Below, in pieces: positions 16,839 to 27,657 of a stretch of DNA of 64,000 bases. Every line of letters begins with the position of its first letter. The stretch's first letter is position 1. The notes beneath the pieces are model-generated. The model was not told the DNA's origin. It did not search any database and saw only the letters and a program-made list of their open reading frames with translations. Origin of the DNA: Mycolicibacterium sp. CBMA 247 (GTDB taxonomy: Bacteria; Actinomycetota; Actinomycetes; Mycobacteriales; Mycobacteriaceae); assembly GCF_009729095.1 (NCBI RefSeq), contig NZ_VTGX01000002.1, forward strand, positions 682,001 through 746,000, read 5' to 3'. Position numbers and translations under genes: made by a program.

Positions 16839-19800
16839 ATGGCGCCCAGCAAGGTCGGGCTGTACAACCCCGCATACGAACATGACGCGTGCGGCGTAGC
16901 AATGGTGGCAGACATCCAGGGTCGCCGCAGCCGAGACATCGTTGACAAGGCCATCACGGCACTGGTGAACCTGGAGCACCGCGGTGCCCAGGGCGCCGAG
17001 CCGAACACGGGCGACGGCGCCGGCATTCTGCTGCAGGTTCCGGACTCCTTCCTGCGCGAGGTTGTCGACTTCCAACTCCCGGAGGCTGGGAGCTACGCCA
17101 CCGGCATCGCATTCCTTCCGCAGTCGTCGCGTGACGCGGCCGTGGCCGCCGAAGCCGTGGAGAAGATCGTCGAGGCCGAGGGCCTGCAGGTGCTGGGCTG
17201 GCGTGAGGTGCCCACCGACGACTCCTCGCTCGGCGCACTGGCGCGCGACGCCATGCCGACCTTCCGGCAGCTGTTCATCGCCGGTGCCTCGGGCATGGAC
17301 CTCGAGCGCAAGGCGTATGTGGTGCGCAAGCGGGCCGAGCACGAGCTGGGCACCAAGGGGCCGGGCCAAGACGGTCCGGGCCGCGAGACGGTCTACTTCC
17401 CAAGCCTTTCCGGTCAGACCTTCGTCTACAAGGGCATGCTGACCACCCCGCAGCTCAAGGCCTTCTACTTGGACCTGCAGGACGAGCGGATGACCAGCGC
17501 GCTGGGCATCGTGCACTCCCGCTTCTCCACCAACACGTTCCCGTCCTGGCCGCTGGCCCACCCGTTCCGGCGCATCGCCCACAACGGCGAGATCAATACC
17601 GTCACCGGTAACGAGAACTGGATGCGCGCACGCGAGGCGCTGATCCGCACCGAGGTGTTCGGCACCGACGGGCTCGACAAGATCGTCCCGGTCTGCACCC
17701 CCGGCGCATCGGACACCGCTCGCTTCGACGAGGTACTCGAGCTGCTGCACCTCGGAGGCCGCAGCCTGCCGCACGCCGTGCTGATGATGATCCCCGAGGC
17801 GTGGGAACGCCACGAGTCGATGGATCCCGCCCGCCGTGCGTTCTACGAGTTCCACGATTCGCTGATGGAGCCCTGGGACGGACCGGCCTCGGTCTGCTTC
17901 ACCGACGGCACCGTGATCGGCGCCGTGCTGGACCGCAACGGCCTGCGTCCGTCCCGCATCTGGGTGACCGACGACGGCCTCGTCGTGATGGCGTCGGAAG
18001 CCGGCGTGCTCCCTCTCGACCCCTCCACCGTCGTCAAGAAGCTGCGGTTGCAGCCCGGCCGGATGTTCCTGGTGGACACCGCGCAGGGCCGGATCGTCTC
18101 CGACGAGGAGATCAAGGCTCAGTTGGCCAGCGAGCAGCCCTACCAGGAATGGATCGAAGCGGGGCTGTTCCCCCTCGATGAGCTGCCGCCCGGCGACTAC
18201 GTCCGGATGCCGCACCACCGCGTGGTGTTGCGCCAGCAGATCTTCGGCTACACCTACGAGGAACTGAACCTGCTGGTGGCGCCGATGGCGCGTACCGGCG
18301 CCGAGGCGCTGGGGTCGATGGGCACCGACACTCCCATCGCGGTGCTGTCGGCTCGGCCGCGGATGTTGTTCGACTACTTCCAGCAGCTGTTCGCCCAGGT
18401 CACCAACCCGCCTCTGGACGCCATTCGCGAAGAGGTGGTCACCAGCCTGCAGGGCGTCATCGGACCAGAGGGTGACCTGCTCAACCCTGGTCCCGAATCC
18501 TGCCGGCAGATCGTGCTCCCGCAGCCGATCCTGCGCAACGCCGACCTGTCCAAGCTGATCTGTGTCGACCCCGATCACGAGGTCCGAGGTCACAAGCACG
18601 GCATGCGGGCCGCGGTGATCCGCTGTCTGTACCCCGTCAACCGGGGCGGCCAAGGGCTCAAAGAGGCGCTGGACAACGTCCGCGCCAAGGTGTCGGAGGC
18701 GATCCGCGAGGGTGCCCGCATCATCGTGCTGTCCGACCGCGAATCCAACGAGACCATGGCGCCGATCCCGTCGCTGCTTTCCGTGGCGACAGTGCATCAC
18801 CACCTGGTTCGCGAGCGCACCCGCACCAAGGTCGGCCTGGTGGTCGAGGCCGGTGACGCCCGCGAGGTGCACCACATGGCCATACTGTGTGGCTTCGGTG
18901 CCGCCGCGATCAACCCCTACATGGCCTTCGAGTCGATCGAGGACATGGTCGACCGGGGTGTGATCAGCGGGATCACCAGTGACAAGGCCAAGGCCAACTA
19001 CGTCAAGGCCGCGGGCAAGGGCGTGCTCAAGGTGATGTCCAAGATGGGCATCTCCACCCTGGCCTCCTACACCGGTGCGCAGCTGTTCCAGGCCATCGGC
19101 ATCTCCCAGGGCGTGCTCGACCAGTACTTCACCGGGCTGAGCTGCCCGGTGGGCGGAATCGACCTCGACGACATCGCCGAAGACGTCGCCACCCGCCACT
19201 CGTTGGCCTTCCTGGACCGCCCCGACGAGCGCGCCCACCGCGAGCTCGAGGTCGGCGGCGAGTACCAGTGGCGCCGCGAGGGCGAGTACCACCTGTTCAA
19301 CCCGGACACGGTGTTCAAGCTCCAGCACTCCACCCGCACCGGTCAGTACTCGATCTTCAAGGAGTACACCGCCCTGGTCGATGACCAGAGCGAGAAGATG
19401 GCCTCGCTGCGCGGCCTGCTGAAGTTCCGCACTGGTGACGAGGCCGGGCGCTCACCCGTTCCCATCGACGAGGTCGAGTCCGCCTCCGAGATCGTCAAGC
19501 GCTTCTCCACCGGTGCCATGAGCTACGGCTCGATCTCGGCCGAGGCCCACGAGACCCTGGCCATCGCGATGAACCGCCTTGGCGCCCGGTCGAACTCGGG
19601 TGAGGGCGGCGAAAGCGTCCACCGCTTCGAACCCGAGGAGAACGGCGACTGGCGCCGCAGCGCCATCAAGCAGGTGGCCTCCGGTCGGTTCGGCGTGACC
19701 AGCCACTACCTGACCAACTGCTCTGACATCCAGATCAAGATGGCTCAGGGTGCGAAACCTGGTGAGGGCGGCCAGCTTCCGGGACACAAGGTGTACCCGT

Positions 19801-21428
19801 GGGTGGCCGAGGTACGGCACTCGACCCCGGGTGTCGGCCTGATCTCGCCGCCGCCGCACCACGACATCTACTCGATCGAGGATCTGGCACAGCTGATCCA
19901 CGACCTGAAGAACGCCAACCCGAGCGCCCGCGTGCACGTGAAGCTGGTGAGCGAGAACGGCGTCGGCACCGTGGCCGCGGGTGTCTCCAAGGCGCATGCC
20001 GACGTGGTGCTGATCTCCGGCCACGACGGCGGAACCGGCGCCACCCCGCTCACCTCGATGAAGCACGCCGGTGCGCCGTGGGAACTGGGCCTGGCCGAGA
20101 CCCAGCAGACCCTGCTGCTCAACGGCCTGCGTGACCGCATCGTGGTCCAGGTGGACGGTCAGCTCAAGACCGGCCGCGACGTGGTGGTCGCCGCGCTGCT
20201 GGGCGCCGAGGAATTCGGTTTCGCCACTGCGCCGCTGGTGGTCTCGGGCTGCATCATGATGCGCGTGTGCCACCTCGACACCTGCCCGGTGGGTGTGGCC
20301 ACCCAGAACCCGGTGCTGCGTGAGCGGTTCAACGGCAAGCCCGAGTTCGTCGAGAACTTCTTCATGTTCATTGCTGAAGAAGTCCGTGAGCTCATGGCGC
20401 AGTTGGGCTTCCGCACCGTCAACGAGATGGTCGGACAGGTCGGTGCGCTGGACACCACCCAGGCCGCCAAGCACTGGAAGGCCCACAAGCTGGACCTGAC
20501 GCCGGTGCTGTACGAGCCCGAGTCGGCGTTCATGAACCAGGATCTGTACTGCAGCTCGCGTCAGGATCATGGCCTGGACAAGGCGCTGGATCAGCAGCTG
20601 ATCACCCAGAGCCGCGAGGCCTTGGATGCCGCTTCCCCGGTCCGATTCTCAACAAAGATCACCAACGTCAACCGCACGGTGGGCACCATGCTCGGTCACG
20701 AGGTCACCAAGGCCTATGGCGGGCAAGGGCTTCCGGACGGCACGATCGACATCACCTTCGACGGATCGGCCGGCAACAGCTTCGGCGCGTTCGTGCCCAA
20801 GGGCATTACGCTGCGGGTCTACGGCGACGCCAACGACTACGTCGGCAAGGGTCTGTCGGGTGGCCGGATCGTGGTACGCCCGGCCGACGAAGCACCGGTT
20901 GACTTTGCCGCCGAGGACAACATCATCGCCGGCAACGTGGCCCTGTTCGGCGCCACCAGCGGCGAGGCGTTCCTGCGCGGCCAGGTCGGCGAGCGGTTCG
21001 CGGTCCGTAACTCCGGCGCCCACGCGGTCGTCGAGGGTGTCGGCGACCACGGCTGCGAGTACATGACCGGTGGCAAGGTGGTCATCCTCGGGCCGACCGG
21101 CCGCAACTTCGCGGCGGGCATGTCCGGTGGTGTCGCCTACGTCTACGACCCGGCCGGTGTGCTGGGCGAGAACCTGAACACCGAAATGGTGGAGCTGGAA
21201 GCTCTGGCGCAGTCTGATTCAGAATGGTTGCGCGACTTTATTACCGCCCACGTCGACGCGACCGATTCGGCTGTGGGACAACGGGTCCTGTCTGATTGGG
21301 ATAACGAGTTGAAGCACTTTGTGAAGGTCATGCCGCGCGATTACAAGCGCGTGCTGGCCGCGATCGCCGAGGCCGAACGCGCCGGCGAGAACGTGAACGA
21401 GGCGATCATGGCGGCCGCCAATGGCTGA
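16839..21428 (+). CDS. gltB: Glutamate synthase large (alpha) subunit
   Basis: This 1529-aa subunit converts glutamine plus 2-oxoglutarate to two glutamates with GltD. The order is: a 17-residue propeptide, then Cys18 (HDACGVAM) as the N-terminal nucleophile of the class II amidotransferase domain; a central domain; the FMN-binding synthase barrel with the iron-sulfur cysteines in [15 protein letters not shown]; and the GxGxG-type beta-helix with SGGRIVV near the C-terminus. The ATG at 16839 follows AAGGTGG and matches the family start (MxPxxVGLYNPA). An upstream TTG at 16818 is rejected. It overlaps gltD by 8 bases. Confidence 0.97.
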   Translation: MAPSKVGLYNPAYEHDACGVAMVADIQGRRSRDIVDKAITALVNLEHRGAQGAEPNTGDGAGILLQVPDSFLREVVDFQLPEAGSYATGIAFLPQSSRDAAVAAEAVEKIVEAEGLQVLGWREVPTDDSSLGALARDAMPTFRQLFIAGASGMDLERKAYVVRKRAEHELGTKGPGQDGPGRETVYFPSLSGQTFVYKGMLTTPQLKAFYLDLQDERMTSALGIVHSRFSTNTFPSWPLAHPFRRIAHNGEINTVTGNENWMRAREALIRTEVFGTDGLDKIVPVCTPGASDTARFDEVLELLHLGGRSLPHAVLMMIPEAWERHESMDPARRAFYEFHDSLMEPWDGPASVCFTDGTVIGAVLDRNGLRPSRIWVTDDGLVVMASEAGVLPLDPSTVVKKLRLQPGRMFLVDTAQGRIVSDEEIKAQLASEQPYQEWIEAGLFPLDELPPGDYVRMPHHRVVLRQQIFGYTYEELNLLVAPMARTGAEALGSMGTDTPIAVLSARPRMLFDYFQQLFAQVTNPPLDAIREEVVTSLQGVIGPEGDLLNPGPESCRQIVLPQPILRNADLSKLICVDPDHEVRGHKHGMRAAVIRCLYPVNRGGQGLKEALDNVRAKVSEAIREGARIIVLSDRESNETMAPIPSLLSVATVHHHLVRERTRTKVGLVVEAGDAREVHHMAILCGFGAAAINPYMAFESIEDMVDRGVISGITSDKAKANYVKAAGKGVLKVMSKMGISTLASYTGAQLFQAIGISQGVLDQYFTGLSCPVGGIDLDDIAEDVATRHSLAFLDRPDERAHRELEVGGEYQWRREGEYHLFNPDTVFKLQHSTRTGQYSIFKEYTALVDDQSEKMASLRGLLKFRTGDEAGRSPVPIDEVESASEIVKRFSTGAMSYGSISAEAHETLAIAMNRLGARSNSGEGGESVHRFEPEENGDWRRSAIKQVASGRFGVTSHYLTNCSDIQIKMAQGAKPGEGGQLPGHKVYPWVAEVRHSTPGVGLISPPPHHDIYSIEDLAQLIHDLKNANPSARVHVKLVSENGVGTVAAGVSKAHADVVLISGHDGGTGATPLTSMKHAGAPWELGLAETQQTLLLNGLRDRIVVQVDGQLKTGRDVVVAALLGAEEFGFATAPLVVSGCIMMRVCHLDTCPVGVATQNPVLRERFNGKPEFVENFFMFIAEEVRELMAQLGFRTVNEMVGQVGALDTTQAAKHWKAHKLDLTPVLYEPESAFMNQDLYCSSRQDHGLDKALDQQLITQSREALDAASPVRFSTKITNVNRTVGTMLGHEVTKAYGGQGLPDGTIDITFDGSAGNSFGAFVPKGITLRVYGDANDYVGKGLSGGRIVVRPADEAPVDFAAEDNIIAGNVALFGATSGEAFLRGQVGERFAVRNSGAHAVVEGVGDHGCEYMTGGKVVILGPTGRNFAAGMSGGVAYVYDPAGVLGENLNTEMVELEALAQSDSEWLRDFITAHVDATDSAVGQRVLSDWDNELKHFVKVMPRDYKRVLAAIAEAERAGENVNEAIMAAANG

Positions 21429-22887
21429 TCCACGCGGTTTCCTCAAGCACACCTCCAAGGAGCTCCCGTCCCGCAGGCCGGTTCCGCTGCGCCTGATGGA
21501 CTGGAAAGAGGTCTACGAGGATTTCTCCCACGACACTCTTCAGGATCAGGCGTCGCGATGCATGGACTGCGGTATTCCGTTCTGCCACAACGGTTGCCCG
21601 CTGGGGAACCTGATCCCCGAGTGGAACGACCTGGTGTACCGGGACCGGTGGCGCGACGCGGTCGAGCGGCTGCACGCCACCAACAACTTCCCGGAGTTCA
21701 CCGGACGGCTGTGCCCCGCCCCGTGTGAGGCATCGTGCGTTCTGGGGATCAACCAGGACCCGGTGACCATCAAGCAGGTCGAGGTCGAGATCATCGACAA
21801 CGCCTTCGACCAGGGCTGGGTGGTCCCGAAGCTGCCCGACGTGCAGACCGGCAAGAAGGTCGCCGTCGTCGGGTCCGGACCGGCCGGATTGGCCGCCGCC
21901 CAGCAGCTCACCCGGGCCGGCCACACCGTCACGGTGTTCGAGCGCGCCGACCGCATCGGCGGCCTGCTGCGCTACGGCATTCCTGAGTTCAAGATGGAAA
22001 AGCGCCACATCGACCGGCGCCTGGAACAGATGGCGGCCGAAGGCACCCAGTTCCGGCCCGGCGTGAACGTCGGCGTCGACATCACGGTGGCCCAGCTGCG
22101 GCTGAACTACGACGCGGTCGTGCTGGCCGGCGGTGCCACCGCATGGCGCGATCTGCCGATTCCGGGCCGCGAGCTCGACGGCATCCATCAGGCGATGGAG
22201 TTCCTGCCCTGGGCCAACCGGGTTCAGTTCGGCGATGACGTCCTCGACGAGAACGGCCAGCCGCCGATCACCGCCAAGGACAAGCAGGTCATCATCATCG
22301 GCGGTGGCGACACCGGCGCGGACTGCCTGGGCACCTCGCACCGTCAGGGCGCGGCCAACATCCACCAGTTCGAGATCATGCCGCGCCCGCCCGAGACCCG
22401 GGCGGACTCGACTCCGTGGCCGACCTACCCGCTGATGTTCCGGGTGTCCTCGGCCCACGAAGAGGGCGGCGAGCGCGTGTTCTCGGTCAACACCGAGGAA
22501 TTCGCCGGCGCGGACGGTCGTGTGACCGGACTGCGGGCGCACGAGGTGAAGATGAACGCCGGCAAGTTCGAGAAGGTCGAAGGGTCCGACTTCGAGCTCA
22601 AGGCTGACCTGGTGCTGCTTGCGATGGGCTTTGTCGGACCCGAGAAGGAAGGTTTGATCACCAATCTCGGTGTCGAACTGACCGACCGTGGAAACGTCTC
22701 ACGCGACGACAACTTCCAGACCTCGGTGCCCGGTGTGTTCGTGGCCGGCGACATGGGCCGCGGGCAGTCGCTCATCGTGTGGGCGATCGCCGAAGGCCGG
22801 GCCGCTGCCGCGGGCGTGGATCGTTACCTGATGGGCAAGACCGCCCTGCCGGTGCCGATCAAGCCCACCGCTGCGCCGCAGCGCTGA
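21421..22887 (+). CDS. gltD: Glutamate synthase small (beta) subunit
   Basis: This 488-aa NADPH-dependent subunit delivers electrons to GltB. The N-terminal iron-sulfur domain has the cysteine clusters [13 protein letters not shown] (residues 47-59) and [10 protein letters not shown] (about 99-108). The FAD motif [11 protein letters not shown] starts near residue 151 and the NADPH motif GGGDTGADC near residue 296. Its ATG lies inside the end of gltB, so translation is coupled. The gene ends in a compact hairpin at 22890-22915. Confidence 0.97.
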   Translation: MADPRGFLKHTSKELPSRRPVPLRLMDWKEVYEDFSHDTLQDQASRCMDCGIPFCHNGCPLGNLIPEWNDLVYRDRWRDAVERLHATNNFPEFTGRLCPAPCEASCVLGINQDPVTIKQVEVEIIDNAFDQGWVVPKLPDVQTGKKVAVVGSGPAGLAAAQQLTRAGHTVTVFERADRIGGLLRYGIPEFKMEKRHIDRRLEQMAAEGTQFRPGVNVGVDITVAQLRLNYDAVVLAGGATAWRDLPIPGRELDGIHQAMEFLPWANRVQFGDDVLDENGQPPITAKDKQVIIIGGGDTGADCLGTSHRQGAANIHQFEIMPRPPETRADSTPWPTYPLMFRVSSAHEEGGERVFSVNTEEFAGADGRVTGLRAHEVKMNAGKFEKVEGSDFELKADLVLLAMGFVGPEKEGLITNLGVELTDRGNVSRDDNFQTSVPGVFVAGDMGRGQSLIVWAIAEGRAAAAGVDRYLMGKTALPVPIKPTAAPQR

Positions 22888-22889
22888 TC

Positions 22890-22915
22890 CTCGTCAGCCC
22901 TTATGGGCTGACGAG
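22890..22915. terminator. Hairpin terminator between gltD and the beta-propeller gene
   Basis: An 11-bp perfect stem (CTCGTCAGCCC / GGGCTGACGAG) closes a TTAT loop, three bases after the gltD stop. The right half overlaps the last codons and stop of the reverse-strand gene, so it can end transcription in both directions. Confidence 0.85.
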
Positions 22916-24256
22916 CGCAAACAGTTCGGTGCCGTCGTCGGACAGGCGGACCAAGGTGTCGCCTAGTCTGACGATCCGGCCCAACGGTCCGGATCTTGGG
23001 ATGGACCAGGCTCTCTCGCACGTGGAGAGATCCCAGGCATCGGCCAGCAGGTCGGACTTGGGATTTCCCGGTGCGCGCACGGCGACCGTTCCGTCGGAGC
23101 CGAGATAGCCAGAACCCAAGTTGAATTCGCACGGCTCACCCTTGTCGCCGGTCCGCATGTCGTAGGGTCGGTAGACCGTGGATTGGGTGACGTTGTCGGA
23201 CTCGCTGATCCACAACGTGGTACCGATCAGTTGTATGCCGTGTGGCTCGCCGCCGGATATGCGGAGCAGTTTCACGCCTTGCGGGGTGTAGACCCCGTAG
23301 CTGTCGGAGTCCGCAATTCCCGTCAGATTCGCTGCGCTACCGCCGAGGGTGCCCTCGAAGCGTTTCGTGGTTGTGAATCTTCCTGCGGTATCGAAGAACT
23401 GAACGAAATCGTGGCCCGGCTTGGTGGTGAACTGCTGGGCGAAGCCACCGTCGAAGATGGTGGTGTTGAGCAATTCGGTGTTGTCTGGAAACTGCGGGTC
23501 TAGCACGCCGCCGTCCTTAAGGGCGAACATGGTGGCGCCGTCTTCACGGCCGGTGCCCTGGAAAGCGACATCGTCGTTGTGCTCGGCGAGTATCCCGGCG
23601 CCGGGCACGAACCACGTCGTCTGAGCCTGGGGGCCGACGCCGTAGAGCCCTTGTTTCTCAGTTGCTGCAATTAGGTAATTCCCAGCCTGCGCGGCCTTGA
23701 GCTTCCCGGTAATCAAGCGCACGTCGGTCGGTCCCGTAAACGTCAGCTCGCCGGTCTGCCCATCGACGACCCATGCAGTGGCCTGGTAGTGGTCGTCCGC
23801 GATACACACCACCGAAGCTCCGTTGACGAAGCAGCTCGGTGCCTTTGTCGTGGTGTTCAGCGCAACCGGCGGAAAGAGACGGTGCCCGTCGCTGGCATCG
23901 ATACTTGTCAGCCACCACTGCGGTGTGAGCCCGGGACTGCTGGCGAGGAGATAGGCGCGAGACTTTCCCGTTTCGATGATGGGTCCGGGTAGACCAGGGT
24001 CGTCGCCGGTGGTCATCTTTGATCCGGGGGGCAATCCCAACGCCGCGATATCGACCTTCCATCCCGCCACCGGATTTGCGTGCATCGACGGGAGGAAGCC
24101 CTGATCCGGAGGGGTCCACCGCGACCGCGCCCAGGCCTCAGAGCCTGCCGAGAACCACCACACGATCACACCGACAACGACCACGACAATCGTCACGAGT
24201 GCCGCGACGATGAACGGCCAGCGAACGCGCCGTCTGGCCAGTGGTGGTTGGGACAT
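22901..24256 (-). CDS. Membrane-anchored beta-propeller-like protein of unknown function
   Basis: This 451-aa protein has a short basic N-terminus (RRRVRWPF), one transmembrane helix at about residues 14-36 and a large extracytoplasmic part. Its repeated blades resemble PQQ/WD-type propellers (for example WWLTSIDASDGHRLFP, AWVVDGQTGELTF and YLIAATEKQGLYGV). Cysteines are few and could pair. The ATG at 24256 shares one base with the stop of the 51-codon gene upstream (TGATG), so translation is coupled. The three-gene unit 24599-22901 sits between gltD and the LLM gene and looks accessory. No enzymatic motif is recognised. Confidence 0.8.
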   Translation of the reverse strand: MSQPPLARRRVRWPFIVAALVTIVVVVVGVIVWWFSAGSEAWARSRWTPPDQGFLPSMHANPVAGWKVDIAALGLPPGSKMTTGDDPGLPGPIIETGKSRAYLLASSPGLTPQWWLTSIDASDGHRLFPPVALNTTTKAPSCFVNGASVVCIADDHYQATAWVVDGQTGELTFTGPTDVRLITGKLKAAQAGNYLIAATEKQGLYGVGPQAQTTWFVPGAGILAEHNDDVAFQGTGREDGATMFALKDGGVLDPQFPDNTELLNTTIFDGGFAQQFTTKPGHDFVQFFDTAGRFTTTKRFEGTLGGSAANLTGIADSDSYGVYTPQGVKLLRISGGEPHGIQLIGTTLWISESDNVTQSTVYRPYDMRTGDKGEPCEFNLGSGYLGSDGTVAVRAPGNPKSDLLADAWDLSTCERAWSIPRSGPLGRIVRLGDTLVRLSDDGTELFALVSP

Positions 24257-24411
24257 CAATCATCTCCGTCGTCGCGGTACCGGGTGGCGAATATTTCGGC
24301 TTTCTCCCTTAGCGCGGCCTCGGCCGAGGGGAGTCCTACATCGTGTTCCAAGTGGTTGCGGATAGTCGTTCGATCGACGCCCACTTGTTCCTGGATGCTC
24401 GAAAGGATCAA
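24256..24411 (-). CDS. Very small coupled gene, 51-aa charged helical protein
   Basis: Reading the reverse strand upstream of the propeller gene gives a clean 51-codon frame with good mycobacterial third-position use: LILSSIQEQVGVDRTTIRNH near the start and EAALREKAEIFATRYRDDGDD at the end. The TTG at 24411 lies 11 bases after the stop of the 58-codon gene, and the stop overlaps the next ATG (TGATG). The segment VGVDRTTIRNHLEHDVGLP has a helix-turn-helix-like rhythm. Start uncertain: no strong ribosome site is seen, and a GTG at 24384 is possible. The frame upstream of the TTG is Arg/Cys-rich and looks non-coding. Confidence 0.55.
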   Translation of the reverse strand: MILSSIQEQVGVDRTTIRNHLEHDVGLPSAEAALREKAEIFATRYRDDGDD

Positions 24412-24422
24412 GCGCTGGCCAG

Positions 24423-24599
24423 CTAGGTGATGTCTCCGGCATCGTCCGCGAGCTTCAATGCATCGCCAAGAGCCCCTGCCATGTCCCTGTCGAGCACATT
24501 GCCGACGAAACTCGCCCCGTCCTTGGCGCCGTTGACTACACCGCTGACGAGCTTGAGGGGACCTTCTGCGAAATCGGTCAGACCGTCGAGAAAACCCAT
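24423..24599 (-). CDS. Small 58-aa protein, first gene of the propeller unit
   Basis: The frame runs from ATG 24599 to TAG 24423: it begins MGFLDGLTDFAEGPLKLVSG and continues with alternating Gly/Ala and acidic residues, predicting an amphipathic or glycine-zipper helix pair without a signal peptide. A very strong purine-rich ribosome site (a run of seven G after AAAAA) lies 6 bases upstream. It is followed by the 51-codon gene and then the membrane propeller on the same strand. The small size, Gly/Ala content and coupling to an exported partner would suit a secreted or membrane-active peptide, but this is speculation. No family is recognised. Confidence 0.65.
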   Translation of the reverse strand: MGFLDGLTDFAEGPLKLVSGVVNGAKDGASFVGNVLDRDMAGALGDALKLADDAGDIT

Positions 24600-24973
24600 G
24601 GAAGCCCCCCCTTTTTGTCTGAAAGGAAGCTTAACGACGCCATCAGGGGTTCCAGCGCGGCAATTTGTGCTCGCTCACCGAAGCCTGTGTCTCGCCCGCG
24701 ACGACGGCGGGCTTGAGAGATCTCTTAATTAGCTTCTATGTCGTGCATCACTGTTCCTGAACGCGCTGACCAGCAGCGAAATGTGATCCAGATCTCGAAT
24801 TGGCCCGTTTTGGATGCCACATTTGTCACATCAGTCTCATTAGAAACATCTGATTTTTGTGCGGCGTGGCTCACACTGTTTGCCGGATGTCGGGTATCTA
24901 ATGACGTGGTGAGAGTACTGCGGTAACGTAGAAGTACGGGTACAGCTACCAATCAGTCGCAGGAGTGATCACC
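24600..24973. other. 374-bp intergenic, locally AT-rich region
   Basis: The region separates the reverse-strand propeller unit from the forward 46-codon orphan. The stretch 24780-24870 is markedly lower in GC than its surroundings and has no plausible frame. The 75-codon reverse frame here has unlike codon use and no ribosome site. It probably holds divergent promoters and may mark an insertion boundary. Confidence 0.45.
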
Positions 24974-25114
24974 GTGTACATCAATCCGATCAGTCGGTCA
25001 CGGATGGGTCGAATTGCCTGGTCATTGTTCCGTCATCCGATGAAGAGCCGTGAGTTCCCGGCAAAGAGCGAACGCCTGGTCACGTCCGACGAGCTACTTC
25101 GCTTCGGGGTCTGA
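24974..25114 (+). CDS. Small 46-aa basic protein (orphan)
   Basis: A GTG at 24974 lies 8 bases after a clear GGAG ribosome site and opens a 46-codon frame ending in TGA at 25112. The product starts MYINPISRSRMGRIAWSLFR and continues HPMKSREFPAKSERLVTSDE; it is basic in the first half with one amphipathic helix and no signal peptide. Codon use is acceptable. There is no recognised family. It stands alone between two reverse-strand units, so it has its own promoter. It could be a short regulatory or membrane-associated peptide. Confidence 0.5.
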   Translation: MYINPISRSRMGRIAWSLFRHPMKSREFPAKSERLVTSDELLRFGV

Positions 25115-25242
25115 CGGGTATCCGTCACGCTGGGCCGGGTGGGCCCGCACCCTGTTGCTGTTCTCTGAATGCAGTGCACAACGCCCTCGAACCGGCGCGA
25201 TAGCGCCGATCCGGGGGCGTAGTCGAATTTGTGCCGAAACTG

Positions 25243-26127
25243 TCAGCGCGTCAGCTGACCCGAGTCCCGGATCGCCTCTGCCAGCGGCTCCAGCACCGCC
25301 GTGTCATAGGGCGGCGGCAGGTAGATGATCGCCAGATCCAGCCCCTCGGCGCCGAGCGCGGCTGCCTCGTCGATGACCTTCTTGTAGTCGCGGTCCTCAC
25401 CAAGGCGCACGTGCGCCGAGAGGGTGATCTCCTTGGGATCGCGGCCGATGTCGGCGCAGTGCGCGGCCAGCACATCGCGCTTGCGGGCGAACTCCTCGGG
25501 CGGACCGCCGACAAAGTTCCAGTGATCGGCGTACTTCGCGGTGATGCGCAACGTGCGCTTCTCACCGCTGCCGCCGATGCAGAACGGCGGATGCGGCTGC
25601 TGCGGCCCCTTGGGCTCGTTGCGGGCATCTTTGAGTTGGTAGAACTTGCCGTCGAACGTCGTCGTCTCCTGCGTCAACAGGCCCTTGAGAATCTCGCAGG
25701 CCTCCTCGAACCGGTCGAAGCGCTCTTTGATCGACCCGAGTTCGATGCCGTAGGCGCCGGATTCCTCCTCGTTCCAGCCGGCGCCGATGCCGAGCTCCAG
25801 GCGACCGTTGGAAACGATGTCGAGCGCGGAGGCCATATTCGCCAGCACGGCGGGATGGCGGTAATGGATACCGGTGACGAGCACCCCCACCCGCAACCGT
25901 TCGGTGGCCTGGGCCAGGGCGGTCAGCGTCGTCCAGCCCTCCAGGCAGGGGCCGGACGGGTCGGAGAAGATCGGATAGAAGTGGTCGAACGTCCAGCCGG
26001 ATTCGTAAACGTCGATCGTGTCGGCAGCTTTCCAGATGGCAAGCATGTCGGCCCAAGTCGTGTTCTGCGGGGATGTTTTGAAGGCGAAGCGCACGCCATC
26101 AGAAACTAGTCGCGTCCGGGGATTCAT
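25243..26127 (-). CDS. LLM-class (luciferase-like) F420- or FMN-dependent oxidoreductase
   Basis: This 294-aa TIM-barrel flavoenzyme has segments typical of mycobacterial F420-dependent LLM proteins: RFAFKTSPQNTTWADML, ESGWTFDHFYP, RLRVGVLVTGIHYRHPAVLA, GRLELGIGAGWNEEES and PPFCIGGSGEKRTLRI. The hydride carrier in mycobacteria is usually F420, but FMN use cannot be excluded. It is divergent from the aldehyde dehydrogenase gene at 26280. The substrate is unknown. Confidence 0.88.
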   Translation of the reverse strand: MNPRTRLVSDGVRFAFKTSPQNTTWADMLAIWKAADTIDVYESGWTFDHFYPIFSDPSGPCLEGWTTLTALAQATERLRVGVLVTGIHYRHPAVLANMASALDIVSNGRLELGIGAGWNEEESGAYGIELGSIKERFDRFEEACEILKGLLTQETTTFDGKFYQLKDARNEPKGPQQPHPPFCIGGSGEKRTLRITAKYADHWNFVGGPPEEFARKRDVLAAHCADIGRDPKEITLSAHVRLGEDRDYKKVIDEAAALGAEGLDLAIIYLPPPYDTAVLEPLAEAIRDSGQLTR

Positions 26128-26279
26128 TCCTGAGCTCGCAGAACTGCCAGGAGTCTTTCAGGCTCGCGGCCGGTCCGTTGTGCTGATTGCGTACCTTCGG
26201 GGCCATTTGGCCGCTGCAATCGGTAGTGTCGGGCAGGGAAATATGCGGAATCCCGCGATCAGACCATCTGGGAGTGAAC

Positions 26280-27626
26280 ATGAGCGAGTACGCAGTCACC
26301 GATCCGGCGACCGCGGAGGTGGTCGCCACCTATCCGACCTCGACCGACGCCGAGATCCAAGCCGCGATCGAGGCTGCCGCCAAGACCGGCCGCAGTTGGG
26401 CGCGCACCACAACGGTGGCCGAGCGCGCCGCACTCATCGGTAAAGTCGCCGCCCTGCACGAACAACGTCGCGAGCAACTCGCCGACGTCATCGTCCGTGA
26501 GATGGGCAAGCCACGCGATCAGGCACTGGGTGAGGTGGACTTCAGTGCCGCCATCTACCAGTACTACGCCGACAACGCCGAGCAGTTCCTCGCCGACGAG
26601 CAGATCACGCTGCTCGAAGGCGAGGGCACCGCCGTGGTCAAGCGCGGGCCGGTCGGCGTATTGCTCGGCATCATGCCGTGGAACTACCCGTACTATCAGG
26701 TCGCGCGCTTCGCCGGGCCAAACCTGATCGTGGGCAACACAATTCTGCTCAAGCACGCCCCGCAGTGCCCCGAATCCGCCGAGCTGCTGCAGCTGATCTT
26801 CCTGGAGGCCGGATTCCCGCAGGGCGCCTACGTCGACATCCGCGCCACCAACGACCAGGTCGCCGACATCATCGCCGACCCCCGGGTGGCCGCGGTGTCG
26901 CTGACCGGTTCCGAACGGGCCGGCGCAGCGGTGGCCGAGATCGCCGGCCGCAACCTCAAGAAATGCGTGCTGGAACTCGGCGGCTCGGATCCGTTCATCG
27001 TGCTGTCCACCGATGATCTCGACGCGACGGTGCAGGCCGCTGTCGAGGGCCGGATGGAGAACACCGGGCAGGCCTGTAATGCCGCCAAGCGATTCATCGT
27101 CGCCGAGGACCTCTACGACGACTTCCTGACCAAGTTCACCGAGAAGCTGCTGGCCGCTGCCGATGGGATCGCTCCGCTGTCGTCCGAGTTGGCCGCCGAG
27201 CGGCTCGAGCAACAGGTCAAGGCCGCCGTCGATCAGGGTGCCCGGCTGACCTCGGCGGGGGAGCGCCGCGGTGCCTTCTACCCGCCTGCCGTTCTCACCG
27301 GCGTCACCGAGGACAACGACGCCTACCGGCAGGAGCTGTTCGGCCCGGTGGCCGTGGTGTACAAGGCGGGCTCCGAAGACGAGGCCATCGCGATCGCCAA
27401 CGACACCCCGTTCGGGCTGGGTTCCTATGTGTTCACCGCGGATCCGGACCAGGCCGCCCGGGTCGCCGATCGGATCGACGCCGGCATGGTGTTCGTCAAC
27501 GCCGTCGGTGCCGAAGGTGTCGAACTGCCGTTCGGTGGCATCAAGCGGTCCGGTTTCGGGCGTGAGCTGGGCAGGTTCGGCATGGACGAGTTCGTGAACA
27601 AGAAGCTGATCCGCACGGTCAGCTGA
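26280..27626 (+). CDS. NAD(P)-dependent aldehyde dehydrogenase, succinate-semialdehyde type
   Basis: This 448-aa enzyme has PWNYPYYQVARFAGP (cofactor cradle), VSLTGSERAG, the general base Glu232 in LELGGSDPF and the nucleophile Cys266 in NTGQACNAAKRF. At about 450 residues it belongs to the shorter SSADH/GabD-like group, and LPFGGIKRSGFGRELG near the end is typical of that group. ATG 26280 with GGGAG upstream replaces the longer frame at 26187. It is followed 31 bp later by the DCC protein gene. Confidence 0.9.
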   Translation: MSEYAVTDPATAEVVATYPTSTDAEIQAAIEAAAKTGRSWARTTTVAERAALIGKVAALHEQRREQLADVIVREMGKPRDQALGEVDFSAAIYQYYADNAEQFLADEQITLLEGEGTAVVKRGPVGVLLGIMPWNYPYYQVARFAGPNLIVGNTILLKHAPQCPESAELLQLIFLEAGFPQGAYVDIRATNDQVADIIADPRVAAVSLTGSERAGAAVAEIAGRNLKKCVLELGGSDPFIVLSTDDLDATVQAAVEGRMENTGQACNAAKRFIVAEDLYDDFLTKFTEKLLAAADGIAPLSSELAAERLEQQVKAAVDQGARLTSAGERRGAFYPPAVLTGVTEDNDAYRQELFGPVAVVYKAGSEDEAIAIANDTPFGLGSYVFTADPDQAARVADRIDAGMVFVNAVGAEGVELPFGGIKRSGFGRELGRFGMDEFVNKKLIRTVS

Positions 27627-27657
27627 CCGCGGGCCGCAGGCCGGGCACACTGGAGCC

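Noticed and set aside
16755..19328. 857-codon open frame antisense to gltB
   Set aside because: It mirrors gltB codons in a high-GC genome, has no ribosome site, and its composition (Arg/His/Asp-rich) is that of a shadow frame.
24260..24442. 60-codon reverse frame MPETSPSWPALDPFEHP...
   Set aside because: It overlaps the better 51-codon frame, is Arg/Pro-rich, and has no ribosome site; the competing frame couples to the next gene by TGATG.
24725..24952. 75-codon reverse frame in the AT-rich gap
   Set aside because: Codon use is unlike the neighbours, there is no ribosome site, and the sequence has no domain-like pattern.
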